Shown piece after piece: positions 53,508 through 62,451 of a DNA stretch of 64,000 bases (position 1 is its first letter; each line of letters begins with the position of its first letter). Origin of the DNA: Streptomyces sp. DG2A-72. GTDB lineage: Bacteria; Actinomycetota; Actinomycetes; Streptomycetales; Streptomycetaceae. The notes under the pieces are model-generated. The model was not told the DNA's origin. It saw nothing but the letters and a program-made list of their open reading frames with translations, and searched no databases. The translations under genes and the position numbers were made by a program. Location: positions 7,898,001 through 7,962,000 of the forward strand of contig NZ_JASTLC010000001.1 in the NCBI RefSeq assembly GCF_030499575.1. The letters are read 5' to 3'.

Positions 53508-54899
53508 ATGCCCATGGGTCACACGGCCACAGACCAGGCAGGCACCGGGGGCCTGACAGCGACCGAGCACCGCCTGGCCAACGGCCTGCGCGTGGTGCTC
53601 TCCGAGGACCACCTGACCCCGGTTGCGGCGGTGTGCCTCTGGTACGACGTCGGCTCGCGCCACGAAGTCAAGGGCCGTACCGGCCTGGCTCACCTTTTCG
53701 AGCATCTGATGTTCCAGGGCTCGGGCCAGGTGAAGGGCAACGGCCACTTCGAGAAGGTGCAGGGCGCCGGCGGCTCGCTGAACGGCACCACCAGCTTCGA
53801 GCGCACCAACTACTTCGAGACCATGCCCACCCACCAGCTGGAACTCGCCCTCTGGCTGGAGGCCGACCGCATGGGCTCCCTGCTCGCCGCCCTCGACGAC
53901 GAGTCCATGGAGAACCAGCGCGACGTCGTGAAGAACGAGCGCCGGCAGCGCTACGACAACGTCCCCTACGGCACGGCTTTCGAGAAGCTGACGGCCCTCG
54001 CCTACCCGGAGGGCCACCCCTACCACCACACCCCGATCGGCTCGATGGCCGACCTGGACGCGGCGACCCTGGACGACGCCCGCGCGTTCTTCCGGACGTA
54101 CTACGCGCCCAACAACGCGGTGCTCTCCGTGGTCGGCGACATCGACTCCGAGCAGACGCTCGCCTGGATCGAGAAGTACTTCGGCTCCATCCCCGCGCAC
54201 GACGGCAAGCCCGCCCCGCGCGACGGCCAACTGCCGGAGATCATCGGCGAGCAGCTGCGCGAGATCGTCGAGGAAGAGGTCCCCGCGCGCGCGTTGATGG
54301 CCGCCTACCGCCTGCCGCACGACGGCACGCGCGCGTGCGACGCGGCCGACCTCGCGCTCACCGTCCTCGGCGGCGGTGAGTCCTCCCGCCTCTACAACCG
54401 GCTCGTACGACGCGACCGTACGGCCGTCGCCGCCGGATTCGGCCTGCTGCGGCTGGCCGGCGCGCCCTCCCTGGGGTGGCTGGACGTGAAGACGTCCGGT
54501 GACGTCGAGGTGCCGGTCATCGAGGCCGCCATCGACGAGGAGCTCGCCCGGTTCGCCGCGGAGGGCCCCACGGCCGAGGAAATGGAGCGTGCCCAGGCCC
54601 AGTTGGAGCGCGAGTGGCTGGACCGGCTCGGCACGGTCGCGGGCCGCGCCGACGAACTGTGCCGGTACGCCGTCCTGTTCGGCGACCCGCAGCTCGCCCT
54701 CACCGCCGTCGGGCGGGTGCTCGAGGTGACCGCCGAAGAGGTCCAGGAGGTTGCCAAGGCGCGCCTGCGGCCCGACAACCGCGCGGTGCTCGTGTACGAG
54801 CCGACCGTCCCCACGGAGACCGTCGAGGAACCCACCGAAGACCTGGAGTCCGCGGCGACCGTGGAAGCCACCGACGAGAACGAGGAGGCGGCCAAGTGA
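53508..54899 (+). CDS. M16-family zinc metallopeptidase, catalytic subunit
   Basis: 463 residues. The inverted zinc motif HLFEHLMF (HxxEH, about residues 66-70) with a downstream Glu in ENQRDVVKNERRQ marks an active insulinase/mitochondrial-processing-peptidase type protease. LNGTTSFERTNYFETMP and PNNAVLSVVGDIDSEQ fit the family. AAGGGA precedes ATG 53508 by six bases. The acidic C-terminal tail (ETVEEPTEDLESAATVEATD) is unusual. The stop overlaps the second M16 gene (GTGA), so the two subunits are made together. Substrates unknown; peptide or protein processing in or outside the cell. Confidence 0.92.
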   Translation: MPMGHTATDQAGTGGLTATEHRLANGLRVVLSEDHLTPVAAVCLWYDVGSRHEVKGRTGLAHLFEHLMFQGSGQVKGNGHFEKVQGAGGSLNGTTSFERTNYFETMPTHQLELALWLEADRMGSLLAALDDESMENQRDVVKNERRQRYDNVPYGTAFEKLTALAYPEGHPYHHTPIGSMADLDAATLDDARAFFRTYYAPNNAVLSVVGDIDSEQTLAWIEKYFGSIPAHDGKPAPRDGQLPEIIGEQLREIVEEEVPARALMAAYRLPHDGTRACDAADLALTVLGGGESSRLYNRLVRRDRTAVAAGFGLLRLAGAPSLGWLDVKTSGDVEVPVIEAAIDEELARFAAEGPTAEEMERAQAQLEREWLDRLGTVAGRADELCRYAVLFGDPQLALTAVGRVLEVTAEEVQEVAKARLRPDNRAVLVYEPTVPTETVEEPTEDLESAATVEATDENEEAAK

Positions 54900-56284
54900 C
54901 CGAGCTCGCCGCTATGGAATTCCACCCCGAGCCCCGGGCCGGCGAGGCCAGGCCGTGGGCGTTTCCGGCCCCCACGCGCGGGACCCTCGACAACGGCGTC
55001 ACGGTCCTGCGCTGCCACCGCCCCGGCCAGCAGGTCGTCGCCGTGGAGGTGCTCCTGGACGCACCGCTGGAGGCCGAACCGGCCGGCCTCGACGGTGTCG
55101 CCACGATCATGGCGCGGGCCTTCTCCGAGGGCACCGACAAGTACTCCGCAGAGGAGTTCGCCGCCGAGCTGGAGCGCTGCGGAGCCACCCTCGACTCGCA
55201 CGCCGACCACCCCGGCGTCCGGCTCAGCCTGGAGGTCCCGGCCTCGCGGCTGTCCAAGGCGCTCGGCCTGCTCGCCGACGCCCTCAGGGCGCCCGCCTTC
55301 GCGGACAGCGAGGTCGAACGGCTCGTCCGCAACCGCCTCGACGAGATCCCGCACGAGCTGGCCAACCCCTCCCGCCGGGCCGCCAAGGAGCTGTCCAAGG
55401 AGCTGTTCCCGGCGGACTCGCGCATGTCGCGTCCGCGCCAGGGCACCGAGGACACGGTCGAGAACATCGACTCCGCGGCCGTCCGTGCCTTCTACGAGAA
55501 GCACGTGCGTCCCGCCACGGCCACCGCCGTGGTCGTCGGCGACCTCACCGGCATCGACCTGGACGCGCTGCTCGGCGAGACGATCGGCGCCTGGACCGGC
55601 TCACCCGCGCAGCCGCGCCCGGTGCCGCCGGTGAGCGCCGACGACACCGGCCGCGTCGTCATCGTGGACCGCCCCGGTGCCGTCCAGACGCAGCTGCTCA
55701 TCGGCCGCGTCGGTGTCGACCGGCACGACCGCGTGTGGCCCGCCCAGGTGCTCGGCACGTACTGCCTCGGCGGCACCCTCACCTCGCGGCTGGACCGCGT
55801 CCTGCGCGAGGAGAAGGGCTACACCTACGGAGTGCGGGCGTTCGGGCAGGTCCTCAGGTCCGCCCCGGACGGCTCGGGCGCCGGGATGCTCGCCATCAGC
55901 GGCTCCGTCGACACCCCGAACACCGGTCCCGCCCTGCAGGACCTGTGGACGGTGCTGCGGACACTCGCCGCCGACGGGCTCACCGACGCCGAGCGCGATG
56001 TCGCCGTGCAGAACCTGGTCGGTGTGGCGCCGCTGAAGTACGAGACCGCCGCGGCCGTCGCCAGCACGCTGGCCGACCAGGTGGAGCAGTACCTGCCGGA
56101 CGACTACCAGGCCACGCTGTACCAGGAGCTCGCCGCGACCGGCACCGTCGAGGCCACCGCGGCTGCCGTACGCGCCTTCCCGGTGGACCGTCTGGTGACG
56201 GTGCTCGTGGGCGACGCGGCGCAGATCAAGGAGCCGGTGGAGGCCCTCGGCATCGGTCAAGTCACCGTCGTGTCCGCCGAGTAG
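54896..56284 (+). CDS. M16-family peptidase-like partner subunit lacking the zinc motif
   Basis: 462 residues with M16 fold signatures (TLDNGVTVLRCHRPGQQVVA, ELERCGATLDSHADHPGVRL, GYTYGVRAFGQVLR) but no HxxEH; the equivalent stretch reads TIMARAFSEGTDKYSAEEF. It resembles the non-catalytic alpha subunit of mitochondrial processing peptidase and should pair with the upstream active subunit. GTG 54896 overlaps the upstream stop (GTGA). A strong hairpin terminator follows at 56321-56356. Confidence 0.92.
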   Translation: MTELAAMEFHPEPRAGEARPWAFPAPTRGTLDNGVTVLRCHRPGQQVVAVEVLLDAPLEAEPAGLDGVATIMARAFSEGTDKYSAEEFAAELERCGATLDSHADHPGVRLSLEVPASRLSKALGLLADALRAPAFADSEVERLVRNRLDEIPHELANPSRRAAKELSKELFPADSRMSRPRQGTEDTVENIDSAAVRAFYEKHVRPATATAVVVGDLTGIDLDALLGETIGAWTGSPAQPRPVPPVSADDTGRVVIVDRPGAVQTQLLIGRVGVDRHDRVWPAQVLGTYCLGGTLTSRLDRVLREEKGYTYGVRAFGQVLRSAPDGSGAGMLAISGSVDTPNTGPALQDLWTVLRTLAADGLTDAERDVAVQNLVGVAPLKYETAAAVASTLADQVEQYLPDDYQATLYQELAATGTVEATAAAVRAFPVDRLVTVLVGDAAQIKEPVEALGIGQVTVVSAE

Positions 56285-56320
56285 GGCCGCGGAGAGGCGA
56301 ACCCTCGGGTTACGCGCGCG

Positions 56321-56356
56321 GGGAGCCCCGGTGACGGAAGCGTCACCGGGGCTCCC
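56321..56356. terminator. Strong hairpin terminator after the M16 operon
   Basis: GGGAGCCCCGGTGACG pairs perfectly with CGTCACCGGGGCTCCC across a four-base loop, a 16-bp stem followed by TTATG. It ends the peptidase operon and insulates the riboswitch gene. Confidence 0.85.
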
Positions 56357-56504
56357 TTATGTCCGAATTACGGGAGAGGTTGCCTGTCTGGCCTGTGGCA
56401 TGCGCTACAAAAGCCGTGATCCGTTTGGGGATTGAAAGATGTCCCGTTTAGCGTCTTCCGGGCTGTCCGTCAGGCACTGCGCCGCACCCGCGGCACCGGA
56501 CAGT

Positions 56505-56653
56505 CATCGCCGAGTCCCCAGACGGCGCGAGCCAGGGGAGCCGGGGACCCACATGTGCAGTCCCTGGGGTGAATCGGACGCCCGCGCGTGCCGCGAGGGG
56601 GTCCGTAGGAGACCTTCCTGCTCCGAACCCGTCAGCTAACCCGGTAGGCGAGA
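56505..56653 (+). ncRNA. ydaO (c-di-AMP) riboswitch
   Basis: The leader of the M23 gene contains the hallmark ydaO blocks: AGGGGAGCCGGGGACCC (56534-56551), GGGGTGAATC (56566-56575), TAGGAGACCTTCC (56606-56618) and CCGAACCCGTCAGCTAACCC (56623-56642) leading to GGTAGGCG. A closing helix TCGCC/GGCGA (56507-56511 with 56647-56651) is visible. In Streptomyces this riboswitch shuts off cell-wall hydrolase genes when c-di-AMP is high (established for rpfA). A G+C-rich stretch after P1 precedes the ribosome-binding site. Confidence 0.9.
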
Positions 56654-56677
56654 AGGAAGGAAAGGACCAGCCACTAC

Positions 56678-57436
56678 ATGGCGTTCACCCGCGCCACCGG
56701 GAAGCACCGCCGTCCCAGCCGTATCCAGCGCACCACCGCTCGCGCGGCGGGCGTCGCGGCCCTCACCACCACCGGCGTCATCGGCACCCTGGCCGCCCCC
56801 GCACTCGCCGCCGAGCCGGCGGCCGAGACGACCGGCCTGATCCCGGTCCTCAGCAGCGCCGCCGCCGACCAGATCGCAGAGCAGGCCGCCGCCCAGCAGC
56901 AGGCCGCCGAAGAAGCCGCCGCCGCGAAGAAGGCCGCCGAGGCCAAGAAGAAGGCCGCGGCGGAGCGGGCGCAGAAGGCCCGCGAGGCCAAGGAGCGCGC
57001 CGCTCGCGAGGCCGAGCGCAAGCGCCTCAACAGCTACGTCCTGCCGATCACCGGCTCGTACGTCTCCACCGGCTATGGCGCCGGCGGCTCCCTGTGGTCC
57101 TCCGGCAGCCACACCGGCGTCGACTTCCACGCCGCCAGCGGCACCTCCGTCCACGCGGTCGGCCGCGGCACCGTCGTCGAGGCGGGCTGGGAGGGCTCGT
57201 ACGGCAACCAGGTCGTGATCAAGATGAACGACGGCACGTACACCCAGTACGGCCACCTGTCGTCCATCGGCGTCTCGGTGGGCCAGAGCGTCACCCCGGG
57301 CCAGCAGATAGGCCTCTCCGGCGCGACCGGCAACGTCACCGGGGCGCATCTGCACTTCGAGGCCCGTACGACCGCGGAGTACGGCTCCGACATCGACCCC
57401 GTCGCCTACCTGCGCTCGCACGGCGTGAACGTCTGA
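56678..57436 (+). CDS. Secreted M23 peptidoglycan endopeptidase under c-di-AMP control
   Basis: 252 residues. N-terminal signal peptide (AALTTTGVIGTLAAPALAA), then an Ala/Lys/Glu coiled coil (about 60-115, KKAAEAKKKAAAERAQKARE), then an M23 (LytM) domain with SHTGVDFHA (zinc His and Asp) and TGAHLHFEA (HxH), so it is catalytically intact. It cleaves peptide bridges in peptidoglycan during growth or germination. The upstream ydaO riboswitch links its expression to c-di-AMP and osmotic or cell-wall status. GGAAAGG lies about ten bases before the ATG. A hairpin terminator follows. Confidence 0.92.
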   Translation: MAFTRATGKHRRPSRIQRTTARAAGVAALTTTGVIGTLAAPALAAEPAAETTGLIPVLSSAAADQIAEQAAAQQQAAEEAAAAKKAAEAKKKAAAERAQKAREAKERAAREAERKRLNSYVLPITGSYVSTGYGAGGSLWSSGSHTGVDFHAASGTSVHAVGRGTVVEAGWEGSYGNQVVIKMNDGTYTQYGHLSSIGVSVGQSVTPGQQIGLSGATGNVTGAHLHFEARTTAEYGSDIDPVAYLRSHGVNV

Positions 57437-57473
57437 CGACAGACGTCTGAGCCCCCAGGCTCCGCCTCCCCAG

Positions 57474-57499
57474 GCCCCGGCTCCCCGAGCCGGGGCTTT
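57474..57499. terminator. Hairpin terminator after the M23 gene
   Basis: GCCCCGGCTC pairs with GAGCCGGGGC around CCC, a perfect 10-bp stem followed by TTT. Confidence 0.8.
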
Positions 57500-57637
57500 C
57501 GGCCTTTCATACCCCCGGCTGTCCAAAAAATATCCATGGATTCCGGTCCGCCATCGGAAATTCCGGCTCATTGCCATAGAGTCACTGAACACGCGTCAAT
57601 CGTCGACGTTTCACGGGGATTAAAGCGGAGGTCGGTC

Positions 57638-58333
57638 ATGCGTATTCCGGCGCACTCGGTATGCACGGCGATCCGGGACGACATCGTCGCCGGTGTCTAC
57701 GAGCGCGGCAGCCGGCTCACCGAGGAACTCCTGGCGCGCCGCTACGGCGTCTCGCGCGTCCCCGTCCGTGAGGCCCTGCGCACGCTGGAGGCCGAGGGAT
57801 TCGTGGTGACCCGGCGGCACGCGGGCGCGTGCGTCGCGGAACCGACCGAGCAGGAGGCCGCGGACCTGCTGGAGATGCGCATGCTCCTGGAGCCGCTCGG
57901 CGCCTCCCGGGCCGCCCAGCGGCGCACCGAGGCGCATCTGAAGGTGCTGCGCGGCCTGGTCAGGCTGGGTCAGGAGCGGGCCAGGAGGGGCAACAGCGAG
58001 GATCTGCGCTCCCTGGGCGGCTGGTTCCACGAGACGCTCGCCCAGGCCTCCGGCAGCCCCGCGCTGACCTCGATGCTGACCCAGCTGCGGCACAAGATCG
58101 CCTGGATGTACGCCGTGGAGGCGCCGGCCAACCCCGTGGAGTCCTGGGCGGAGCACGGCGCGATCGTCGACGCGGTGGCGCGCGGTGACGGCGAGCGCGC
58201 GCGGGCGGTCACGGCGCAGCACACGGAGCGCTCGACGGTCGTGCACCGGCTGCGATTCGCCGTCCCGGGAGAGCGCACGGAGCGTGTGAGGAACTCGCAA
58301 CATGCCGTAAACATGACGAGCCTGCGGCATTAA
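57638..58333 (+). CDS. GntR-family transcriptional regulator (FCD class)
   Basis: 231 residues. A winged HTH (LARRYGVSRVPVREALRTLE, about 28-50) is followed by a helical FCD ligand-binding domain (RRTEAHLKVLRGLVRLGQER) with Asp/His residues that often bind a metal in this class. ATG 57638 follows GGAGG by six bases. It faces ptsH convergently, so it may control phosphotransferase genes or a carbon-use pathway; the ligand is unknown. Ends near a shared bidirectional terminator. Confidence 0.88.
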   Translation: MRIPAHSVCTAIRDDIVAGVYERGSRLTEELLARRYGVSRVPVREALRTLEAEGFVVTRRHAGACVAEPTEQEAADLLEMRMLLEPLGASRAAQRRTEAHLKVLRGLVRLGQERARRGNSEDLRSLGGWFHETLAQASGSPALTSMLTQLRHKIAWMYAVEAPANPVESWAEHGAIVDAVARGDGERARAVTAQHTERSTVVHRLRFAVPGERTERVRNSQHAVNMTSLRH

Positions 58334-58404
58334 CACAAGAGCCGTATACAAAGAGGGCCTAATTCGCGGGGGATTATTTCTGCTGCCCGCGATCGGAAAA
58401 TGCG

Positions 58405-58436
58405 AAGGGCTCGCCCGGAAATTCGGACGAGCCCTT
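58405..58436. terminator. Bidirectional terminator between the GntR gene and ptsH
   Basis: AAGGGCTCG pairs with CGAGCCCTT, extended by CCG/CGG around an A+T-rich loop. It serves both convergent genes. Confidence 0.8.
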
Positions 58437-58448
58437 CAATTCTGCTAC

Positions 58449-58730
58449 TCAGACGGTCTCGGGAAGCTCCTCGAGCCCCTCGGCGACCAGCTTCGCCAGC
58501 CGGTCGAGGGCGATGTCCGCGCCCTCGGCGTCGGAGGCGAGCACGATCTCCTCGCCGCCCTGGGCGCCGAGCCCGAGGACAGCCAGCATGGAGGCCGCGT
58601 TGACGGGGTTGCCGTCGGCCTTGGCGATCGTCACGGGGACCCCTGCGGCCGTGGCGGCCCGGACGAAGATGGAGGCGGGGCGGGCGTGGAGACCCTCGGC
58701 CCAGCCGACGTTGACGCGGCGCTCAGCCAT
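58449..58730 (-). CDS. ptsH: Phosphocarrier protein HPr
   Basis: 93 residues, full HPr length. The active-site His is in GLHARPASIF (about residue 16), phosphorylated by enzyme I and passed to sugar-specific EIIA proteins. NAASML (about 45-50) is the region around the regulatory Ser of low-G+C bacteria; here a Ser is present. In Streptomyces HPr serves uptake of N-acetylglucosamine and fructose. It converges on the GntR gene and is divergent from the pat-like gene, starting 180 bases from it. Confidence 0.95.
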   Translation of the reverse strand: MAERRVNVGWAEGLHARPASIFVRAATAAGVPVTIAKADGNPVNAASMLAVLGLGAQGGEEIVLASDAEGADIALDRLAKLVAEGLEELPETV

Positions 58731-58896
58731 GTGATGCTGCCCTTCAGGTGTTCAGGGTTGTCTAGACCAGTTTCCCATATCGTGAAGCAAGCCCGGAACT
58801 GTCCTGCGTCCCGTCCTTGAAGTGCCGTCGGACCGCGGCCTCGGCCCGACTCCCGTCCTCCACAGACTGCCTCGCGCCGTTGTCGTACGCGAGCCG

Positions 58897-58902
58897 TACT
58901 CT
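58897..58902 (+). promoter_or_regulatory. Possible -10 element for a leaderless pat transcript
   Basis: TACTCT ends seven bases before the ATG at 58910, and no ribosome-binding site is seen there, which fits a leaderless mRNA. No good -35 lies 17-18 bases upstream. Confidence 0.3.
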
Positions 58903-58909
58903 GGGCCCC

Positions 58910-61777
58910 ATGCAGAGCGCGCCGGACCGGCACGAGTACCCCGCCCACTGGGAAGCCGACGTGGTGCTGCGCGACGGCGGCACCGCGCGCATCCGCCCCA
59001 TCACCGTTGATGACGCCGAGCGCCTGGTCAGCTTCTACGAGCAGGTCTCGGACGAGTCGAAGTACTACCGCTTCTTCGCGCCCTACCCGCGTCTGTCCGC
59101 CAAGGACGTCCACCGCTTCACGCACCACGACTTTGTGGACCGGGTGGGACTCGCGGCCACCATCGGCGGCGAGTTCATCGCCACCGTACGCTATGACCGC
59201 ATCGGCGCCGAGGGGCTGCCCGCGTCGGCGCCGGCCGACGAGGCCGAGGTCGCCTTCCTGGTGCAGGACGCCCATCAGGGGCGCGGTGTCGCCTCCGCCC
59301 TCCTCGAGCACATCGCCGCCGTCGCCCGTGAGCGCGGCATCCGTCGCTTCGCCGCGGAGGTGCTGCCCGCCAACTCCAAGATGATCAAGGTGTTCACGGA
59401 CGCCGGGTACACCCAGAAGCGCAGCTTCGAGGACGGCGTCGTACGCCTGGAGTTTGACCTCGAACCCACCGACCGATCGCTCGCCGTGCAGTACGCGCGC
59501 GAGCAGCGCGCCGAGGGGCGGTCCGTGCAGCGGCTGCTGATGCCCGGCTCCGTCGCCGTCATCGGCGCCGGCCGCACCCCCGGCGGCGTGGGCCGCAGCA
59601 TCCTCGGCAACATCCGGGACGCCGGGTTCACGGGCGGTCTGTACGCCGTGAACAGGGCCCTCCCCGAGGAGCTCAAGGACCTCGACGGGGTGCCGGCCTA
59701 CCGCTCCGTGCGGGACATCGAGGGGCCCGTCGATCTCGCGGTCGTCGCCGTGCCCGCGGACCATGTCCCCGAGGTCGTCACCGAGTGCGGCGAGCACGGC
59801 GTGCAGGGGCTCGTCGTGATCTCCGCCGGGTACGCCGAGAGCGGTCCGCAGGGGCGCGAGCGGCAGCGGGAACTCGTACGGCACGCGCGCGCGTACGGCA
59901 TGCGGATCATCGGCCCCAACGCGTTCGGGATCATCAACACGTCCGACGGCGTACGGCTGAACGCGTCCCTCGCTCCCGAGATGCCCCGCCCCGGCCGCAT
60001 CGGGCTCTTCGCCCAGTCCGGCGCCATCGGGATCGCGCTGCTGTCCCGGCTGCACCGGCGCGGGGGCGGCTTCACCGGGGTCACGGGCGTGTCCACCTTC
60101 GTGTCGTCCGGCAACCGGGCGGACGTGTCCGGGAACGACGTGCTCCAGTACTGGTACGACGACCCGGACACCGACGTCGTCCTCATGTACCTGGAGTCCA
60201 TCGGCAATCCCCGCAAGTTCACCCGGCTCGCCCGGCGTACGGCGGCGGCGAAGCCGTTGGTCGTCGTGCAGGGTGCGCGGCACGGAGGTGCGGCGCCGCA
60301 GGGGCATGCGGTGCGGGCGACGCGGTTGCCGCATGCCACGGTGTCCGCGCTGCTGCGGCAGGCGGGGGTGATCCGGGTGGACACGATCACCGAGCTGGTC
60401 GATGCGGGGCTGTTGCTCGCGCGTCAGCCGCTGCCTGCGGGGCCTCGGGTGGCGATCCTGGGGAACTCGGAGTCGTTGGGGTTGCTGACGTACGACGCGT
60501 GTCTCTCCGAGGGGTTGCGACCGCACGCTCCGCTGGATCTGACGACGGGAGCTTCGGCGGACGACTTTCATGCAGCGCTGGCGAGGGCGTTGGCCGACGA
60601 CACGTGCGATGCGGTGGTGGTGACCGCGATACCGACAGTGGGGGAGGGGCAGGCGGGGGATGCGGCGCTGGCGGAGGCTTTGAGGTCGGCTGCGGCGGAG
60701 GTTCCCGGGAAGCCGGTGTTGGTGGTGCATGTGGAGCTCGGGGGGCTTGCTGAGGCGTTGTCGGCTGCGGCCAGTACTGCACCACAGGCGGGTTCAGCCG
60801 AACCCGGTGCTGCAGGCGGGGCCCACCCTCCCCCACTCTCGGCTTCGCTCGAGCGGGGGGACCCCCATCTCCCTGCGGAACGACTGCCCACCGCGGGGGC
60901 GGCAGCTGAGGAAGCTGGGCTCATCCCCGCCTACCCCGCCGCCGAGCGTGCCGTCCGTGCCCTCGGCGAAGCCGTGAAGTACGCGCAGTGGCGGCGTGAT
61001 GCCGCCGAACCCGGCAAGGTGCCGGAGTACGAGGACATCGATGAGAAGGGTGCTGCCCAGCTGATCGACGGGCTGTTGGCGCGGGGGCAGGGGCTGACCC
61101 TGGGGACCGAGGAGACGTGTGAGCTGCTCGGGAAGTACGGGATCGGGGTCCAACGGGCTCTCCCCGCGCTGTCACCCGATGACGCCGCCGTGGCCGCCGA
61201 CGCCCTCGGCTACCCCGTCGCCCTCAAGGCCACGGCCCCGCACCTGCGGCACCGGGCCGATCTGGGCGGCGTACGGCTGGATCTGGCGGACGAGGAGCAA
61301 CTGCGCAGGGCGTACGCCGAGTTGACGGAGCTGTTCGGTAGGGCGGAGGAGCTGCGGCCGGTGGTGCAGGGGATGGCGCCGCGCGGGGTGGACACCGTCG
61401 TACGGGCGGTGATCGATCCGGCGGCCGGGGCGGTGCTGTCGTTCGGGCTCGCCGGGGCCGCCTCCCAGCTGCTCGGCGACACGGCGCACCGGATCGTCCC
61501 GGTCACCGACCGGGAGGCGGCCTCGCTGGTGCGGTCGATCCGGACGGCACCGCTCCTGTTCGGCTGGCGCGGCTCGACGCCGGTCGACACCCCGGCCCTG
61601 GAGGAGCTGCTGCTGCGGGTGTCGCGGCTGGTGGACGACCACCCGGAGGTCGTCGCGGTGACCCTGGAGCCGGTCGTCGTGGCCCAGCGCGGAGTCAGCG
61701 TGCTCGGGGCGTCCGTGCGGCTGGCACCCCCGCCCGCCCGCGACGACCTCGGCCCGCGAACGCTTCCGGTGTATTAG
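58910..61777 (+). CDS. Pat-like protein: N-terminal GNAT acetyltransferase fused to acyl-CoA synthetase (ADP-forming)-like domains
   Basis: 955 residues. Residues about 15-170 are a GNAT domain (ARIRPITVDDAERLVSFY, then VQDAHQGRGVASALLEH as the acetyl-CoA loop). From about 215 come the CoA-binding Rossmann (SVAVIGAGRTPGGVGRSILG), CoA-ligase and, after about 700, ATP-grasp domains. Such fusions acetylate and switch off acetyl-CoA synthetase and other enzymes. Here the GNAT is N-terminal, the reverse of SlPatA. The segment at residues about 638-653 is encoded by a REP-like palindrome, a Pro/Gly/Ser-rich disordered linker. Activity of the ligase part is uncertain. Confidence 0.88.
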   Translation: MQSAPDRHEYPAHWEADVVLRDGGTARIRPITVDDAERLVSFYEQVSDESKYYRFFAPYPRLSAKDVHRFTHHDFVDRVGLAATIGGEFIATVRYDRIGAEGLPASAPADEAEVAFLVQDAHQGRGVASALLEHIAAVARERGIRRFAAEVLPANSKMIKVFTDAGYTQKRSFEDGVVRLEFDLEPTDRSLAVQYAREQRAEGRSVQRLLMPGSVAVIGAGRTPGGVGRSILGNIRDAGFTGGLYAVNRALPEELKDLDGVPAYRSVRDIEGPVDLAVVAVPADHVPEVVTECGEHGVQGLVVISAGYAESGPQGRERQRELVRHARAYGMRIIGPNAFGIINTSDGVRLNASLAPEMPRPGRIGLFAQSGAIGIALLSRLHRRGGGFTGVTGVSTFVSSGNRADVSGNDVLQYWYDDPDTDVVLMYLESIGNPRKFTRLARRTAAAKPLVVVQGARHGGAAPQGHAVRATRLPHATVSALLRQAGVIRVDTITELVDAGLLLARQPLPAGPRVAILGNSESLGLLTYDACLSEGLRPHAPLDLTTGASADDFHAALARALADDTCDAVVVTAIPTVGEGQAGDAALAEALRSAAAEVPGKPVLVVHVELGGLAEALSAAASTAPQAGSAEPGAAGGAHPPPLSASLERGDPHLPAERLPTAGAAAEEAGLIPAYPAAERAVRALGEAVKYAQWRRDAAEPGKVPEYEDIDEKGAAQLIDGLLARGQGLTLGTEETCELLGKYGIGVQRALPALSPDDAAVAADALGYPVALKATAPHLRHRADLGGVRLDLADEEQLRRAYAELTELFGRAEELRPVVQGMAPRGVDTVVRAVIDPAAGAVLSFGLAGAASQLLGDTAHRIVPVTDREAASLVRSIRTAPLLFGWRGSTPVDTPALEELLLRVSRLVDDHPEVVAVTLEPVVVAQRGVSVLGASVRLAPPPARDDLGPRTLPVY
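60825..60868. repeat. REP-like palindrome inserted in-frame in the pat-like gene
   Basis: CCCCCACTCTCG and CGAGCGGGGGG flank a GCTTCGCT loop, forming a stem with an ACT bulge. It resembles a palindrome that recurs in Streptomyces genomes (from memory). It adds a Pro/Ser-rich linker without breaking the frame. Confidence 0.65.
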
Positions 61778-61863
61778 AGAGCGGCCTGTACGGGAGGCGG
61801 GCATGCATGAGAGACCGGCGTGACCGGTGCCTCGCAGTCGGTGGGCCCCCGTAGGATGGCGTC

Positions 61864-62451
61864 ATGGCCAAGACCAGTACGACGACCCAGGGGCTGCGAG
61901 CGGCGATCGAGCGCAGCGGCTACTACCCGGCCCTCGTGGCCGAGGCGGTGGAGGCCGCTGTGGGCGGCGAGCCCATGCGGTCGTTCCTGGTCCACCAGGA
62001 GACGACGTTCGACCAGAACGAGGTGCGGCGGCATGTGACGGTGCTCGTCCTCACCGGCAACCGCTTCATCGTCAGCCACACCGATGAGCAGGCGGCCGAC
62101 AGCACCTCGCCGACGCCGTACGCCACGACCTCCACCGAGTCGGTCAAGCTCAGCCGGATCTCGTCCGTCGTGGTCAGCCGGGTCGTCGCCAACCCGGAGT
62201 CGTACACGCCGGGCAAGCTGCCCCGCGAGGTCGTGCTGACCATCGGCTGGGGCGCCGTCTCCCGGCTCGACCTGGAGCCCGCCGCCTGCGGTGACCCCAA
62301 CTGCGAGGCCGACCATGGCTACACGGGCAGTTCGACGGCCGACGACCTCAGCCTGCGGGTCAGCGAGGCCGGCGACGGCCCGGAGACGGTCCGCCAGGCT
62401 CTCGCCTTCGCCCAGTCGCTCTCCGAGGCGATCGCGGATCTCGACAGCTGA
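61864..62451 (+). CDS. DUF5998-family protein
   Basis: 195 residues: KTSTTTQGLRAAIERSGYYP and LVAEAVEAAVGGEPMRSFLV, a central beta-rich segment (HVTVLVLTGNRFIVSHTDE) and a cysteine-containing loop (ACGDPNCEADHGYTG). The family is conserved in actinomycetes without known function (family name from memory). ATG 61864 is used. Its TGA overlaps the next ATG by one base (TGATG), so it is translationally coupled to the phosphatase-like gene. Confidence 0.82.
   Translation: MAKTSTTTQGLRAAIERSGYYPALVAEAVEAAVGGEPMRSFLVHQETTFDQNEVRRHVTVLVLTGNRFIVSHTDEQAADSTSPTPYATTSTESVKLSRISSVVVSRVVANPESYTPGKLPREVVLTIGWGAVSRLDLEPAACGDPNCEADHGYTGSSTADDLSLRVSEAGDGPETVRQALAFAQSLSEAIADLDS

Noticed and set aside
58631..60730. 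699-codon minus-strand frame opposite the pat-like gene
   Set aside because: Antisense to a clear GNAT/acyl-CoA ligase gene; Arg/His/Pro-rich.
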